A stretch of 64,000 nucleotides of DNA from SIRX01 sp965214475 (lineage in GTDB: Bacteria > Actinomycetota > Rubrobacteria > Rubrobacterales > Rubrobacteraceae): positions 1,860,001 to 1,924,000 of the forward strand of contig OZ243953.1 in assembly GCA_965214475.1 (NCBI GenBank). Reading direction: 5' to 3'. Below are positions 17,084 through 25,226 of this stretch, piece by piece. Within the stretch, counting starts at the first letter, position 1. Each line of letters starts with the position of its first letter. A model generated the notes under the pieces. That model saw nothing but the letters and a program-made list of their open reading frames with translations, did no database searches and had not been told where the DNA came from. The translations under genes were made by a program, and so were the position numbers.

Positions 17084-18160
17084 GTGTTGGGCGCACAAAC
17101 ACCGTTATCCCGCCAGGGCGTAATAAAAAAATACCGCAAGTGGCTGCCGGAGATCCCGGATCACGCCATCTCCACCCTGGGTGAAGGCGACACCCCGCTC
17201 ATACCTGCCCCCCGGCTCTCTGAAAAGGTCGGCGCCGACGTCTACCTGAAGTTCGAGGGCATGAACCCTACCGCCTCCTTCAAAGACCGCGGCATGACGG
17301 TCGCCATGAGCCGCGCCGTCGCCGATGGAAACAGCGCCTGCATCTGCGCCTCGACCGGAAATACCGCCGCCGCCGCCTCAGCGTACGCGGCCCGCGCCGG
17401 CATAAAGTGCTTCGTCATGGTGCCGGTCGGCAAGATCGCCCTGGGCAAAGCCGTCCAGGTGCTGGCCCACGGAGCAGAAATCGTCCAGATAGACGGCAAT
17501 TTCGACGCCGCCTTGAAACTCTCCCAAAAGGCCGTTGCAGCGTTGGACGACGTAGCCCTCGTAAACTCCGTGAACCCGGACCGCATCGAAGGCCAGAAAA
17601 CTTCCGCCTTCGAGATCTGCGAAGTCTTGGGCGCTCCTCCTGATGCCCTCGCGCTACCCGTCGGCAACGCCGGCAACATTACCGCTTACTGGAAGGGCTT
17701 TACGGAGTGGCGTGACGCAGGATTGGCCGACAGCGCACCGAAGATGCTCGGCTTCCAGGCCGAAGGCTCTGCGCCGCTCGTAACCGGCCACAACTTCGAG
17801 AAACCGGAGACCGTCGCCAGCGCCATCCGCATCGGCGCTCCCGCCAGTAGAGACGGGGCTCTAAACGCGATGCGCGAGTCCGGAGGCCTTATAGAAAGTG
17901 TCACCGACGAGGAAATTCTAGACGCCCAGTCGCTGCTCGCCAGCGAGGAAGGAGTTTTCTGCGAACCGGCCTCGGCGGCTGGGATAGCCGGTCTTCTCAA
18001 ACTCGCCCGCGAGGGGCGAGGGCCGGAGGGGACGGTCGTGAGCGTGCTGACCGGCCACGGGCTCAAGGACCCGGACGTGATCTTGAGTCGCGTTCAGCTT
18101 CCTGAGCCGGTACCGGCGACGTTCAAGGCGGTATCGGAGCGAATGGAGTCTGTGGCGTGA
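17084..18160 (+). CDS. thrC: Threonine synthase
   Basis: A 358-residue PLP enzyme converting O-phosphohomoserine to threonine. GVIKKYRKWLPEIPDH and STLGEGDTPLIPAPRL are the standard N-terminal motifs; the PLP lysine is in MNPTASFKDRGMTVAMS (~60-76). The glycine-rich phosphate loop LPVGNAGNITAYWKGF follows at ~190-205. The GTG start has AAAGG about 8 nt upstream; an ATG at 17077 is out of frame. The stop overlaps thrB by 4 nt (GTGA). No homoserine dehydrogenase gene is next to it. Confidence 0.95.
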   Translation: MLGAQTPLSRQGVIKKYRKWLPEIPDHAISTLGEGDTPLIPAPRLSEKVGADVYLKFEGMNPTASFKDRGMTVAMSRAVADGNSACICASTGNTAAAASAYAARAGIKCFVMVPVGKIALGKAVQVLAHGAEIVQIDGNFDAALKLSQKAVAALDDVALVNSVNPDRIEGQKTSAFEICEVLGAPPDALALPVGNAGNITAYWKGFTEWRDAGLADSAPKMLGFQAEGSAPLVTGHNFEKPETVASAIRIGAPASRDGALNAMRESGGLIESVTDEEILDAQSLLASEEGVFCEPASAAGIAGLLKLAREGRGPEGTVVSVLTGHGLKDPDVILSRVQLPEPVPATFKAVSERMESVA

Positions 18161-19089
18161 TCTCGGTCCGCGTCCCGGCCACCTCCGCGAACCTGGGACC
18201 GGGCTACGACGCGGTGGGCCTTGCACTAACGCTTTCCATGCGTATCAGCCTCGACCGTGCCCCCGCGCCACTCGTCGAGGTCCACGGCACGGGCGCTGAC
18301 CTGATCCCCACCGGACCCAAACACCCCGCCTACCGGGCCGCCCTCTTCGTCGCCGACGAAGTAGGCGAACCTGACGTCCACTTCCACCTCATCCAGGAGA
18401 ACGACATCCCCCCCGCCCGCGGCCTCGGCGGTTCGGCGGCAGCCCTCGTCGGAGGAGCCGTCGCCGCAAACGACCTTCTCGGACGCCCCATGGCCGCCCC
18501 AGACCTCCTGAATCTCGTCTGCGAACTCGACGGCCACCCAGACAACGCCGCCCCCGCCCTGCTCGGTGGCCTCGTCATCGGCACCCTTACCCCCGACGGG
18601 GTAAACGCCGTTCGCCTCGAACCCAAAAACCTCAAAGCTGTCGTCGCCGTCCCAGACTTCGAGGTCTCGACCACCGCAGCAAGGCGTGCCCTACCGGAGA
18701 AAGTCCCTCACCGCGACGCCGTATTCAACGTCGGACGCTCTGGACTTCTGCTTGGCGCCCTAGCCACTGGCGAATACCATCTCCTTCGGGTCGCCATGCA
18801 GGACAAGCTGCACCAACCGTATCGCTCGCACCTGATCCCCGGCCTCGAAGACGTCATAGAAGTCGCGCACCGGAACGGCGCCTACGGCGCCTCGCTCTCC
18901 GGCTCCGGCCCCACTGTCATCGCCTTCGCCCCCGCAGACCGCGCGGAAAGAATATCTGACGCCATGCAAGCCGCGTTCGAGAAGCGGCGTGTAGAGACGA
19001 AAGCCTGGGTACTGGACGTAGACTTGAGCGGGGCGCGGGTTGAACCGCCGGGAGAAGTAGCTTCATCTAGCCCCGTACCGGTACTCTAA
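18157..19089 (+). CDS. thrB: Homoserine kinase
   Basis: A 310-residue GHMP kinase that phosphorylates homoserine, supplying thrC. Its beginning, ISVRVPATSANLGPGYDAVGLAL, is classical. The ATP-binding GHMP motif is IPPARGLGGSAAALVGGAVA (~87-106), and the C-terminal motif GAYGASLSGSGPTVIAFA is also present. It starts with GTG overlapping the thrC stop, so the two genes are translationally coupled. Its 3' end overlaps by 4 nt the last codons of the convergent PIN-toxin pseudogene. Confidence 0.95.
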   Translation: MISVRVPATSANLGPGYDAVGLALTLSMRISLDRAPAPLVEVHGTGADLIPTGPKHPAYRAALFVADEVGEPDVHFHLIQENDIPPARGLGGSAAALVGGAVAANDLLGRPMAAPDLLNLVCELDGHPDNAAPALLGGLVIGTLTPDGVNAVRLEPKNLKAVVAVPDFEVSTTAARRALPEKVPHRDAVFNVGRSGLLLGALATGEYHLLRVAMQDKLHQPYRSHLIPGLEDVIEVAHRNGAYGASLSGSGPTVIAFAPADRAERISDAMQAAFEKRRVETKAWVLDVDLSGARVEPPGEVASSSPVPVL

Positions 19090-19502
19090 TCCGGGAGAAA
19101 AGGGTTCTCTACCCGCAACCCATCTATGATTTGTCCGTGCTAGAGGTCTTCGGTAAGCAGGCGATCTGCACCACCCTTTAGCGCGGCTTCGATGATCAAG
19201 GCATCCCATAACGAGAGCGTGTATTCCTGACTGAGCCGTATAGCCTGAAGGACCATTCCAAAGTCTTCGGACAAGATGTTGAACGTCGAGAAATATCTGA
19301 CCATTTCCATAGCTCTTTCGTCAGAGATCGTGCTCTTCAGTCGCCGCGATGCACTGTAGAACTCTCAGAGAACCTGGACCGAGATCATACCTTTTCCCTG
19401 TACCAGATGCTCCTCCACGAGTTGCTCTGCAACCGCTGACTTGCGAGGCTCTTCTTCGTCTACAGCGTAGATCAGCACATTCGTATCGAAGAACGGCGGC
19501 AC
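19086..19502 (-). pseudogene. vapC: VapC-like PIN-domain toxin with two in-frame stop codons
   Basis: Reading the minus strand from the GTG at 19502 gives a PIN-domain ribonuclease of 138 codons: FFDTNVLIYAVDEEEPRKS at the start (first catalytic Asp), then ISVQVL, a TGA at 19365-19367, EFYSASRRLKST, further on LSLWDALIIEAAL (second acidic site) and RLLTEDL, a TAG at 19140-19142, then HGQIIDGLRVENPF. The frame and family pattern continue unbroken through both stops. Each can be explained by one C-to-T change (CGA to TGA; CAG to TAG). The gene lies 6 nt after the antitoxin. The 45-codon product before the first stop would lack most of the active site, so the toxin is probably dead. Confidence 0.85.
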
Positions 19503-19508
19503 TGCCTT

Positions 19509-19775
19509 CTACTGCTTTTGCTGCGACCGGTTACGGCAGATCTCACGGTCATACAACTCTTCTCGCTTGGGCAATCCCTCGCCATCACTGCCCATTCTGG
19601 AGTCTCGCGCAAGCTCCTTGATTCGGCGCCACGCCTCTTGCCGATCACGCCGGAGCCCCGAGTAATCCTCCAAATACTCCCGCAACACCGCGTTCACAGA
19701 CGTATCTTCCTCTAGAGCCCTTATCCGTGCCTTCTTAAGTACCTGCTCGTCTACCGTTATCGTAAGGTTCGCCAT
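19509..19775 (-). CDS. vapB: VapB-type antitoxin (ribbon-helix-helix)
   Basis: An 88-residue protein beginning MANLTITVDEQVLKKARIRA, the beta strand and first helix of a ribbon-helix-helix DNA-binding domain, continued by EEDTSVNAVLREYLEDY. The C-terminal half is charged (RRDRQEAWRRIKELARDS) and would bind the toxin. The ATG has an excellent AAAAAGGAG site. It precedes the PIN-domain gene by 6 nt, the usual order. Repeats just upstream (19789-19814) are candidate autoregulatory sites. The antitoxin frame is intact although its partner is broken. Confidence 0.85.
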   Translation of the reverse strand: MANLTITVDEQVLKKARIRALEEDTSVNAVLREYLEDYSGLRRDRQEAWRRIKELARDSRMGSDGEGLPKREELYDREICRNRSQQKQ

Positions 19776-19788
19776 GCGCTCTCCTTTT

Positions 19789-19814
19789 TACACGGGATCA
19801 GTGTAGCACGGGAT
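19789..19814 (-). promoter_or_regulatory. Probable operator of the vapBC operon
   Basis: The inverted repeat TACAC-N7-GTGTA (19789-19805) overlaps a direct repeat CACGGGAT at 19791-19798 and 19807-19814 (16 bp apart). It lies 14-39 nt before the antitoxin start, where ribbon-helix-helix antitoxins normally bind. Confidence 0.5.
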
Positions 19815-19872
19815 TTACCTCGTTAATTCACCCGGTTTTCCAGTTCTTGGATGAAGTTGGGACTATGTGTGC

Positions 19873-19901
19873 TTGACAAACATGAACATAGTGCTTACTC
19901 T
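19873..19901 (+). promoter_or_regulatory. Promoter of the ilvBNCE operon
   Basis: TTGACA at 19873-19878, a 17-nt spacer and TACTCT at 19896-19901 form a good housekeeping-type promoter. Transcription would begin near 19908, giving a leader of about 258 nt before ilvB. Confidence 0.65.
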
Positions 19902-19935
19902 ACGGTTCAGTTGCAGTCGAGCGAGCGAGGGACTC

Positions 19936-20106
19936 TTGTTAAGGGTTTCTGAAGGATCACAGTTAGAGATCTCCGGCCTCAAGCGCGAGGCTGCGCGTCT
20001 GCTCACTCCCCCCATTCACCCACGAGTACCCACGCTAGCCGTACCCGTAGCCAGCCGGCGACTAATTAGCCGGGCGGGCCGGGACGGCATTATCCGGTCC
20101 GCCTAG
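19936..20106 (+). CDS. Putative ilv leader peptide (attenuation uORF)
   Basis: An open frame ends with TAG at 20104-20106 and encodes a C-terminus RRLISRAGRDGIIRSA. The leu leader at 25058-25141 has a very similar end (LRLIRVAAGRIISPGL). Both contain Leu-Ile, then Arg/Ala/Gly-Arg, then Ile-Ile. The frame is open from 19867; I set the start at the TTG at 19936 because it is the only candidate downstream of the predicted transcription start, which makes 56 residues. The start is uncertain, the end well supported. Ribosome stalling at the Ile/Leu codons would change folding of the hairpins that overlap it. Confidence 0.55.
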   Translation: MLRVSEGSQLEISGLKREAARLLTPPIHPRVPTLAVPVASRRLISRAGRDGIIRSA

Positions 20107-20130
20107 AGCCGAAAGCGGGGTATCCCCGTT
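20055..20130 (+). promoter_or_regulatory. Overlapping hairpins of the ilv attenuator
   Basis: GGCGGGCCGG (20073-20082) pairs with CCGGTCCGCC (20094-20103) in a 10-bp stem with one G-U pair; the loop contains the Ile-Ile codons of the uORF. CCGGC at 20055-20059 can instead pair with GCCGG at 20069-20073, which partly competes. A second hairpin, CGGGG-TAT-CCCCG, is at 20116-20128. There is no clear T tract, so regulation may act by Rho or on translation. Confidence 0.5.
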
Positions 20131-20165
20131 CTGAGGCAAGGCTGAGACACTAACTCTTTTCTAGA

Positions 20166-21887
20166 ATGGGGCAAAACGTGGAAAACACAGCATTTAATAT
20201 CGAATACAAACCGAGGACCGGCAGCGAGGCCATGTGCGAAGCGCTGCTGGACGAGGGCGTCGAGTACATGTTCGGATACCCGGGCGGCGCCATCATGCCG
20301 TTCTACGACGCGCTACCGGACTACCCGCTAAAACACATCCTGACGCGCCACGAACAGGCCGCCGCCCACGCAGCCGACGGTTACGCCCGGGCGACGGGAG
20401 AGGTCGGGGTCGTAATCGCAACCAGCGGACCGGGGGCGACGAACCTGGTAACGGGGCTTGCGACGGCCCAGATGGACTCGGTGCCGCTCGTGGCGATCAC
20501 CGGCCAGGTCGGACGTCCGGCGCTCGGCAAAGACTCCTTCCAGGAGACAAACGTCATGGGCATGACGCTGCCGTTTACCAAGCATTCGTTCCTCGTCGAG
20601 GATCCGGACGAGTTGTATCCGACGATCCGGCGGGCATTCGAGATCGCGCGTAGCGGCCGCCCCGGTCCGGTCCTGGTGGACGTGCCGAAAGACGTGCAGT
20701 TCGCCGCGTGCAACGATAACGGCTACCGGCGGTTGCGGGAGGCCCCGGCGCTGATGACCGAATCCCCAGCCCTGGAGTGGGCGGCGATGCTGCTCAGGAA
20801 CGCGAAGCGGCCGCTCATTCTGGCCGGGCACGGCATTACGCTCTCCGGCGCGGAGAGGGAGTTGCGTTTGCTGGCTGAGCGGACCGGCACACCGGTCGTT
20901 ACAACCTTACTCGGGATCAGCGCGTTCCCGGACGACCATCCACTGTACCTGGGATGGCCGGGGATGCACGGGCAGGCCAGCGTCAACCGGGCAATAGACC
21001 GTTCCGACTTGCTCTTCGCGGTCGGGATGCGCTTTGACGACAGGATCACGGGCAACGTTGGCAAGTTCGCTCCGAACGCAAAGGTCGTCCACATAGACGT
21101 GGACCCCTCAGAGCTCGGCAAGGTCATAGAACCGACCATCGGCATAGCAGCGGACGCGAAGAGCGCCCTCCGCTCCGTCCTCGGCCACGTGGATCGTTCG
21201 TCCAACGACCCGGATGGCCAAGGCGAATGGCGGGCGGAGTTGGAGGAAAGCCAGAAACCGGAGAAGCAGCGCGAAGACAATGCCCGCAACGAGTACGGCC
21301 CGATCCGGGTGATGGATGCCATCCGAGAGGTTACGGGCGGCGACGTGCGGCTCGTGACGGACGTGGGCCAGCATCAGATGTGGGCCGCCCAGTTCTTCGA
21401 GTTCACAAAGCCCAACAGCCACATAACCAGCGGCGGCCTCGGCACTATGGGCTTCGCCCTACCGGCGGCGATGGGCGTCGCGTTCGCCTACCCCGGCGAC
21501 AGTGTGTGGGTCATCGCGGGTGATGGCGGTTTCCAGATGAACATTCAAGAGCTCGCCACCATCAGCCAGTTCGGGCTCAACATCAAGGTCGCCATCCTCA
21601 ACAACGGCTACCTCGGCATGGTGCGTCAGTGGCAGCAGTTCTTCCACAACCGCCGCTACTCCGAGACCCCGATGACGGGGCCGGACTACGAGAACCTCAC
21701 GGCCGCCTACGGGCTCGCCGGACGGACGATCAATCCGGGGGACGACATCGGAGAGGCTGTGCAGTGGGCCCAGGATCAGACCGGTTGCACGATCCTGGAC
21801 TTCCGCATAGACCCGGAGGCTAACGTGTTCCCCATGATTCCCTCGGGCATGAGCGTGAACGAGATGATCGAGGAAGATGGCGCCTGA
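20166..21887 (+). CDS. ilvB: Acetolactate synthase, large subunit
   Basis: A 573-residue thiamine-diphosphate enzyme that condenses two pyruvates, or pyruvate and 2-oxobutyrate. GYPGGAIMPFYDAL and RHEQAAAHAADGYARATG (catalytic Glu for TPP activation) are in the N-terminal PYR domain; the TPP/Mg site is GDGGFQMNIQELATI with NNGYLGMVRQWQ in the PP domain. The central FAD-binding domain is present. It starts at ATG 20166 without an obvious ribosome binding site. The 3' end overlaps ilvN by 11 nt. It is the first structural gene after the attenuator-like leader. Confidence 0.96.
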   Translation: MGQNVENTAFNIEYKPRTGSEAMCEALLDEGVEYMFGYPGGAIMPFYDALPDYPLKHILTRHEQAAAHAADGYARATGEVGVVIATSGPGATNLVTGLATAQMDSVPLVAITGQVGRPALGKDSFQETNVMGMTLPFTKHSFLVEDPDELYPTIRRAFEIARSGRPGPVLVDVPKDVQFAACNDNGYRRLREAPALMTESPALEWAAMLLRNAKRPLILAGHGITLSGAERELRLLAERTGTPVVTTLLGISAFPDDHPLYLGWPGMHGQASVNRAIDRSDLLFAVGMRFDDRITGNVGKFAPNAKVVHIDVDPSELGKVIEPTIGIAADAKSALRSVLGHVDRSSNDPDGQGEWRAELEESQKPEKQREDNARNEYGPIRVMDAIREVTGGDVRLVTDVGQHQMWAAQFFEFTKPNSHITSGGLGTMGFALPAAMGVAFAYPGDSVWVIAGDGGFQMNIQELATISQFGLNIKVAILNNGYLGMVRQWQQFFHNRRYSETPMTGPDYENLTAAYGLAGRTINPGDDIGEAVQWAQDQTGCTILDFRIDPEANVFPMIPSGMSVNEMIEEDGA

Positions 21888-22362
21888 GAAAGCGCCCGAC
21901 TCCAAAGATCCAGCCGTGAACACCGCCCCCTTCAACACACTGGAAGTCAGGTTCACCGGCGGCATGCTCGCCCTGAACCGCTTCTTGATGACCCTACAGA
22001 ACAAGCGGATGCCGGTAGCGGGCTTCACCCTCGGCCGCGACGACGAGGGGATGCGGGCGACGGTCCTGCTCGACTGCGCCCCAGAGATGGCCCGCCGCTA
22101 CACTATGCTCCTCTCCGCCCTGGAAGACGTGCAGGAAGTCACCCCGGCGGACGGCGGCCTGGAGGTCGCGCTGCTCAAGACAAACTGCGACTGGCGGGAG
22201 TCGGCGGAACGGAACGGAGTCGAGGCGCACGAGAACGACGGCACGGTCGTGGCGTCCGGCAAGCCGGAAGAACTAGAAAGCTGGCTCACGGAGCTGGGAG
22301 ACGAAGTAGAAGACATAGTCCGGTTGGGGCCGCTGGTCCGGCCGGGGAACAGAGGAGTTTAG
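21877..22362 (+). CDS. ilvN: Acetolactate synthase, small (regulatory) subunit
   Basis: A 161-residue protein. After a ~17-residue acidic leader, FNTLEVRFTGGMLALNRFLMTLQNKRMPVAGFTLG resembles the ACT domain that binds valine in small subunits, though it is diverged: the usual VxNxxGVLxR signature is replaced by FTGGMLALNR. The second half is also unlike the standard C-terminal domain. The assignment rests mainly on position between ilvB (11-nt overlap) and ilvC (immediately adjacent). Valine feedback might be altered. Confidence 0.75.
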   Translation: MAPEKAPDSKDPAVNTAPFNTLEVRFTGGMLALNRFLMTLQNKRMPVAGFTLGRDDEGMRATVLLDCAPEMARRYTMLLSALEDVQEVTPADGGLEVALLKTNCDWRESAERNGVEAHENDGTVVASGKPEELESWLTELGDEVEDIVRLGPLVRPGNRGV

Positions 22363-23361
22363 ATGGCCCGGGTATACCGCGAAGCAGATATTGGAAACGA
22401 GATCACGAGTAAGAAAGTTGCGATCCTGGGCTACGGCAGCCAGGGCCACGCCCACGCACTAAACCTGAAAGAGTCCGGCTGCGATGTGACGGTCGGCCTC
22501 TATAAAGGCAGCCAGAGCTGGCCGAAAGCCGAAGAAGCCGGGCTAGGAGTCATGACCATCGCCGACGCCGTGAGTTGGGCGGACGTCATCATGATGCTCC
22601 TGCCGGACGAGAAGCAGTCCGCCGTCTACGAGAGCGAGGTGGCCCCGAACCTCTCCGAAGGCAAGCTGATGCTCTTCGCCCACGGCTTCAACATCCACTT
22701 CAACCAGATAAAGGTTCCCGAAGAGGTGGACCTGGGCCTCGTCGCCCCGAAGGGACCGGGCCACGTGCTGCGCCGGTTGTACGAAGAAGGCAAGGGGATG
22801 CCGTCGCTCTTCGCGGTCGAGAACGACGCGTCGGGGCAGGCGCGGAACGTTATCCTCTCTTACGCCCGCGGCATCGGGAGCGGGCGGGCCGGCATCATCG
22901 AGACGACGTTTGCCGAGGAAACCGAGACTGACCTGTTCGGGGAGCAGGCGGTTTTGTGTGGCGGTCTTACGGCGCTGTTGACCGCCGGGTTCGACACCCT
23001 TGTCGAGGCCGGATATCAGCCGGAGCTTGCGTATTACGAGTGCGTGAACGAGCTGAAGCTGATCGTGGACCTCATCTACGAGGGCGGCCTGGCCCAGATG
23101 CGCTACTCGATCTCCAACACCGCCGAGTACGGCGACTACGTCTCCGGCCCGCGTCTCATAGACGACGGCGTAAAAGATCGGATGCGCGAAGTCCTCGCCG
23201 ACATCCAGAACGGCAAGTTCGCCCGTGACTGGGTGCTGGAGAACAAGGCAGGCGCGGCGAGTTTCCTCGCCATGCGCCGCCGGCAAGCGGAGACCCAGGT
23301 CGCGAAGGTTGGGGACGATCTGCGGGCGTTGGTCTCCGAGGGCGAAGGAGGCGAGGGCTAA
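22363..23361 (+). CDS. ilvC: Ketol-acid reductoisomerase
   Basis: A 332-residue class I enzyme that isomerises and reduces acetolactate or acetohydroxybutyrate. The Rossmann motif is ILGYGSQGHAHALNLKESG (~25-43); metal-binding and catalytic motifs APKGPGHVLRRLYEEGKGMPSLFAVE and ETFAEETETDLFGEQAVLCGG are clear, with YYECVNELKLIVDLIYEGG in the C-terminal knotted domain. The ATG is immediately after the ilvN stop. Its own stop overlaps ilvE by 1 nt. Confidence 0.97.
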   Translation: MARVYREADIGNEITSKKVAILGYGSQGHAHALNLKESGCDVTVGLYKGSQSWPKAEEAGLGVMTIADAVSWADVIMMLLPDEKQSAVYESEVAPNLSEGKLMLFAHGFNIHFNQIKVPEEVDLGLVAPKGPGHVLRRLYEEGKGMPSLFAVENDASGQARNVILSYARGIGSGRAGIIETTFAEETETDLFGEQAVLCGGLTALLTAGFDTLVEAGYQPELAYYECVNELKLIVDLIYEGGLAQMRYSISNTAEYGDYVSGPRLIDDGVKDRMREVLADIQNGKFARDWVLENKAGAASFLAMRRRQAETQVAKVGDDLRALVSEGEGGEG

Positions 23362-24317
23362 TGGGCCACAAAGCATTCGCCGCCTCCGATTCGGAGTGGT
23401 GCTATCACGACAGCGAGTTGGTCAAGATGGGCGACGTCCGCCTCTCCCCCGCCACCCACGCCCTGAACTACGGTACCGGCGTCTTCGAGGGCATCCGGGC
23501 GTACTGGAACGAGAACCGGGGCACGCTGCAGGTCCTCAAGCTGCGGGAGCACTACGAGCGGTTCGAGAAATCCTGCCGTCTCTTGCGGATAGAGTTACCG
23601 GCCTCGATAGACGAGCTGTGCGACATCACGTTGGAGATCCTGCGCCGCAACGCCCCGCGCGAGGACACCTACATCCGGCCGCTAGCCTACAAGTCAGTCG
23701 AGTCAGTCGGCGTCAACCTCCGGGGTGAATCCCAGCTCTCAATCTTCACCGTCCCGATGGGCAACTACGTGGAGTTGAGCGGCCTCAAGGCCTGCATCTC
23801 CTCCTGGCGCCGCACGTCGGACACCGCCATTCCAGCCCGCGGCAAGCTCACCGGCTCGTACATAAACACGGCCCTCGCGGTGGACGAAGCCCATCGCGCC
23901 GGCTACGACGACGCCATCTTTCTCACGCAAGACGGTAGCGTCTCCGAAGCGAGCGCGGCCAACATCTTTCTCGTGCGTAAGGGCCAGCTCATCACGCCGC
24001 CCGTCACGGCGGACATCCTGGAGGGCATCACGCGCGACGCCGTAATGGAGCTGGCGGAGAACGAGCTAGACATGCCGACTCTCCAGCGCGACGTGGACCG
24101 CACGGAACTCTACGCCGCCGACGAAGTCTTTTTGAGCGGCACCGGGTTCCAGATCGCGCCAATAATCGAGGTGGATGACCGTAAAGTCGGCACCGGAGAG
24201 ATGGGACTGGTTGCAGAGCAGTTGCAAGAACTGTACTTTAAGGCCGCCCGCGGCGAATGGGACAAGTACGCAGACTGGACTGTTCCTGTCGAGGTTGCAC
24301 AGAAGACGGCACGTTAG
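23361..24317 (+). CDS. ilvE: Branched-chain amino acid aminotransferase
   Basis: A 318-residue fold-type IV PLP enzyme making the final transamination for Val, Ile and Leu. HALNYGTGVFEGIRAYW is the substrate-site motif, RPLAYKSVESVGV the next. The PLP lysine is in ARGKLTGSYINTALAVDEA (~157-175), and GSVSEASAANIFLV and GITRDAVMELA follow. It is the fourth ilv gene and coupled to ilvC by a TAATG junction. ilvD (dihydroxy-acid dehydratase) is not in the window. Confidence 0.95.
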   Translation: MGHKAFAASDSEWCYHDSELVKMGDVRLSPATHALNYGTGVFEGIRAYWNENRGTLQVLKLREHYERFEKSCRLLRIELPASIDELCDITLEILRRNAPREDTYIRPLAYKSVESVGVNLRGESQLSIFTVPMGNYVELSGLKACISSWRRTSDTAIPARGKLTGSYINTALAVDEAHRAGYDDAIFLTQDGSVSEASAANIFLVRKGQLITPPVTADILEGITRDAVMELAENELDMPTLQRDVDRTELYAADEVFLSGTGFQIAPIIEVDDRKVGTGEMGLVAEQLQELYFKAARGEWDKYADWTVPVEVAQKTAR

Positions 24318-24437
24318 AACTCGAATAGTTCCGGTGAGTTGCCGTGGTCTTTCCCAACGACTACACGACGAAGGCGGCGGGCGGATAACCGGATAGCTGG
24401 CCGATTCGAGAGCGAAGGCCTAACACGACCGCATAGC

Positions 24438-24887
24438 TCAAGGATTCAGATCTATTAGCGCCTGGCCGGAAACTGGGTCAAAGGGTACAGATTCGTGGTC
24501 ATGGGTGATGAGCCACTTGCCGTCCACGCGGCGGCACCCCAGGGTGGCGCGCACCCACATGTCTACCTCATCGCCCGAGTTCAGAGTCCCGCTGACGTGG
24601 TAGACGAAGGAGCAGAAGCCGACATCGCCGTCGGCGGTGATGTGGAGGTCGTGGACCTCGTAGCCTATCCCGCCGGCGTACGCATCGAACCACGCCCGGG
24701 TCTTCTCTTCGACCGCCTCACCGCCACGAGAGTGAAGGGGTGGTAGCACGTCGAAAGTGACAATGTCTGGAGCCTGGCGCGCGGCCAACGGCTTAGGATC
24801 CTTGGTGTAAACGGCCGCCACCCTTTCCAGCACGACCTGGCGCAGTTCCTCTTCTACACCGTCACGCTTCTCACCAATATCGTTCAT
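24438..24887 (-). CDS. SnoaL-like / NTF2-fold protein (DUF4440 type)
   Basis: A 149-residue soluble protein. It shows the NTF2-like pattern of helices (EEELRQVVLERVAAVYTKD, then TRAWFDAYAGGIGYEV) followed by long beta strands (DVGFCSFVYHVSGTLNSG, EVDMWVRATLGCRRVDGKWLITHDHESVPFD). Family members are isomerases, ketosteroid-type enzymes or simple binding domains; the catalytic role cannot be assigned. The ATG has AGAGGAG about 8 nt upstream. It converges on ilvE with a 120-nt gap and has no operon partner. Confidence 0.78.
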   Translation of the reverse strand: MNDIGEKRDGVEEELRQVVLERVAAVYTKDPKPLAARQAPDIVTFDVLPPLHSRGGEAVEEKTRAWFDAYAGGIGYEVHDLHITADGDVGFCSFVYHVSGTLNSGDEVDMWVRATLGCRRVDGKWLITHDHESVPFDPVSGQALIDLNP

Positions 24888-25057
24888 CTAGTCACTCCTC
24901 TCGTCTGATGCGGGTCCCTTTGCTATGAACGCTAGGTCACCAGCCCAAGTATACGTCCATCCCTACCCACCACCAGCCCCAAATCTGCCAGCGCCTTCAT
25001 CCGGGGTAAGATCTCAGCTTGCAGCCCACGCCGGGTTATGCCATACTCGGAACTCGA

Positions 25058-25141
25058 ATGAAGGTAACTCATCACACTCCTCTCTCCGCCCTACGACTAA
25101 TCAGGGTGGCCGCCGGGCGAATTATTAGCCCCGGCCTCTAG
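25058..25141 (+). CDS. Putative leu leader peptide (attenuation uORF)
   Basis: ATG at 25058 opens a 27-codon ORF ending with TAG at 25139-25141. Its last 16 residues, LRLIRVAAGRIISPGL, contain three Leu, three Ile and a Val, and match the end of the ilv leader. It begins 169 nt before leuA. Only a weak GGAA precedes the ATG. Shortage of charged Leu or Ile tRNA would stall the ribosome in this stretch, which overlaps alternative hairpins. Confidence 0.65.
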   Translation: MKVTHHTPLSALRLIRVAAGRIISPGL

Positions 25142-25149
25142 CTGCCGGG
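25109..25149 (+). promoter_or_regulatory. Alternative hairpins of the leu attenuator
   Basis: The segment CCCGGC at 25130-25135 can pair either with GCCGGG at 25112-25117 upstream or with GCCGGG at 25144-25149 downstream, so the two stems exclude each other. The upstream partner and part of the shared segment lie inside the leader-peptide ORF, where a stalled ribosome would decide the fold. No T tract follows. Confidence 0.55.
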
Positions 25150-25226
25150 CCAAGAGTGCTCGCGGTCACCTAAATATCCAGCCGCAGTTTCCAAATTAGT
25201 TTTCAAGACAAGAGAGGTGAGTGGCT

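Noticed and set aside
19867..19935. Extension of the ilv leader ORF to the GTG at 19867 (79 codons).
   Set aside because: The start would lie upstream of, or inside, the TTGACA-N17-TACTCT promoter, so it would not be on the transcript.
25103..25109. AGGGTGG, resembling the T-box antiterminator core, upstream of leuA.
   Set aside because: The rest of the T-box consensus (ACCGCG) and a stem I specifier loop are missing, and the bases are codons of the leader peptide.
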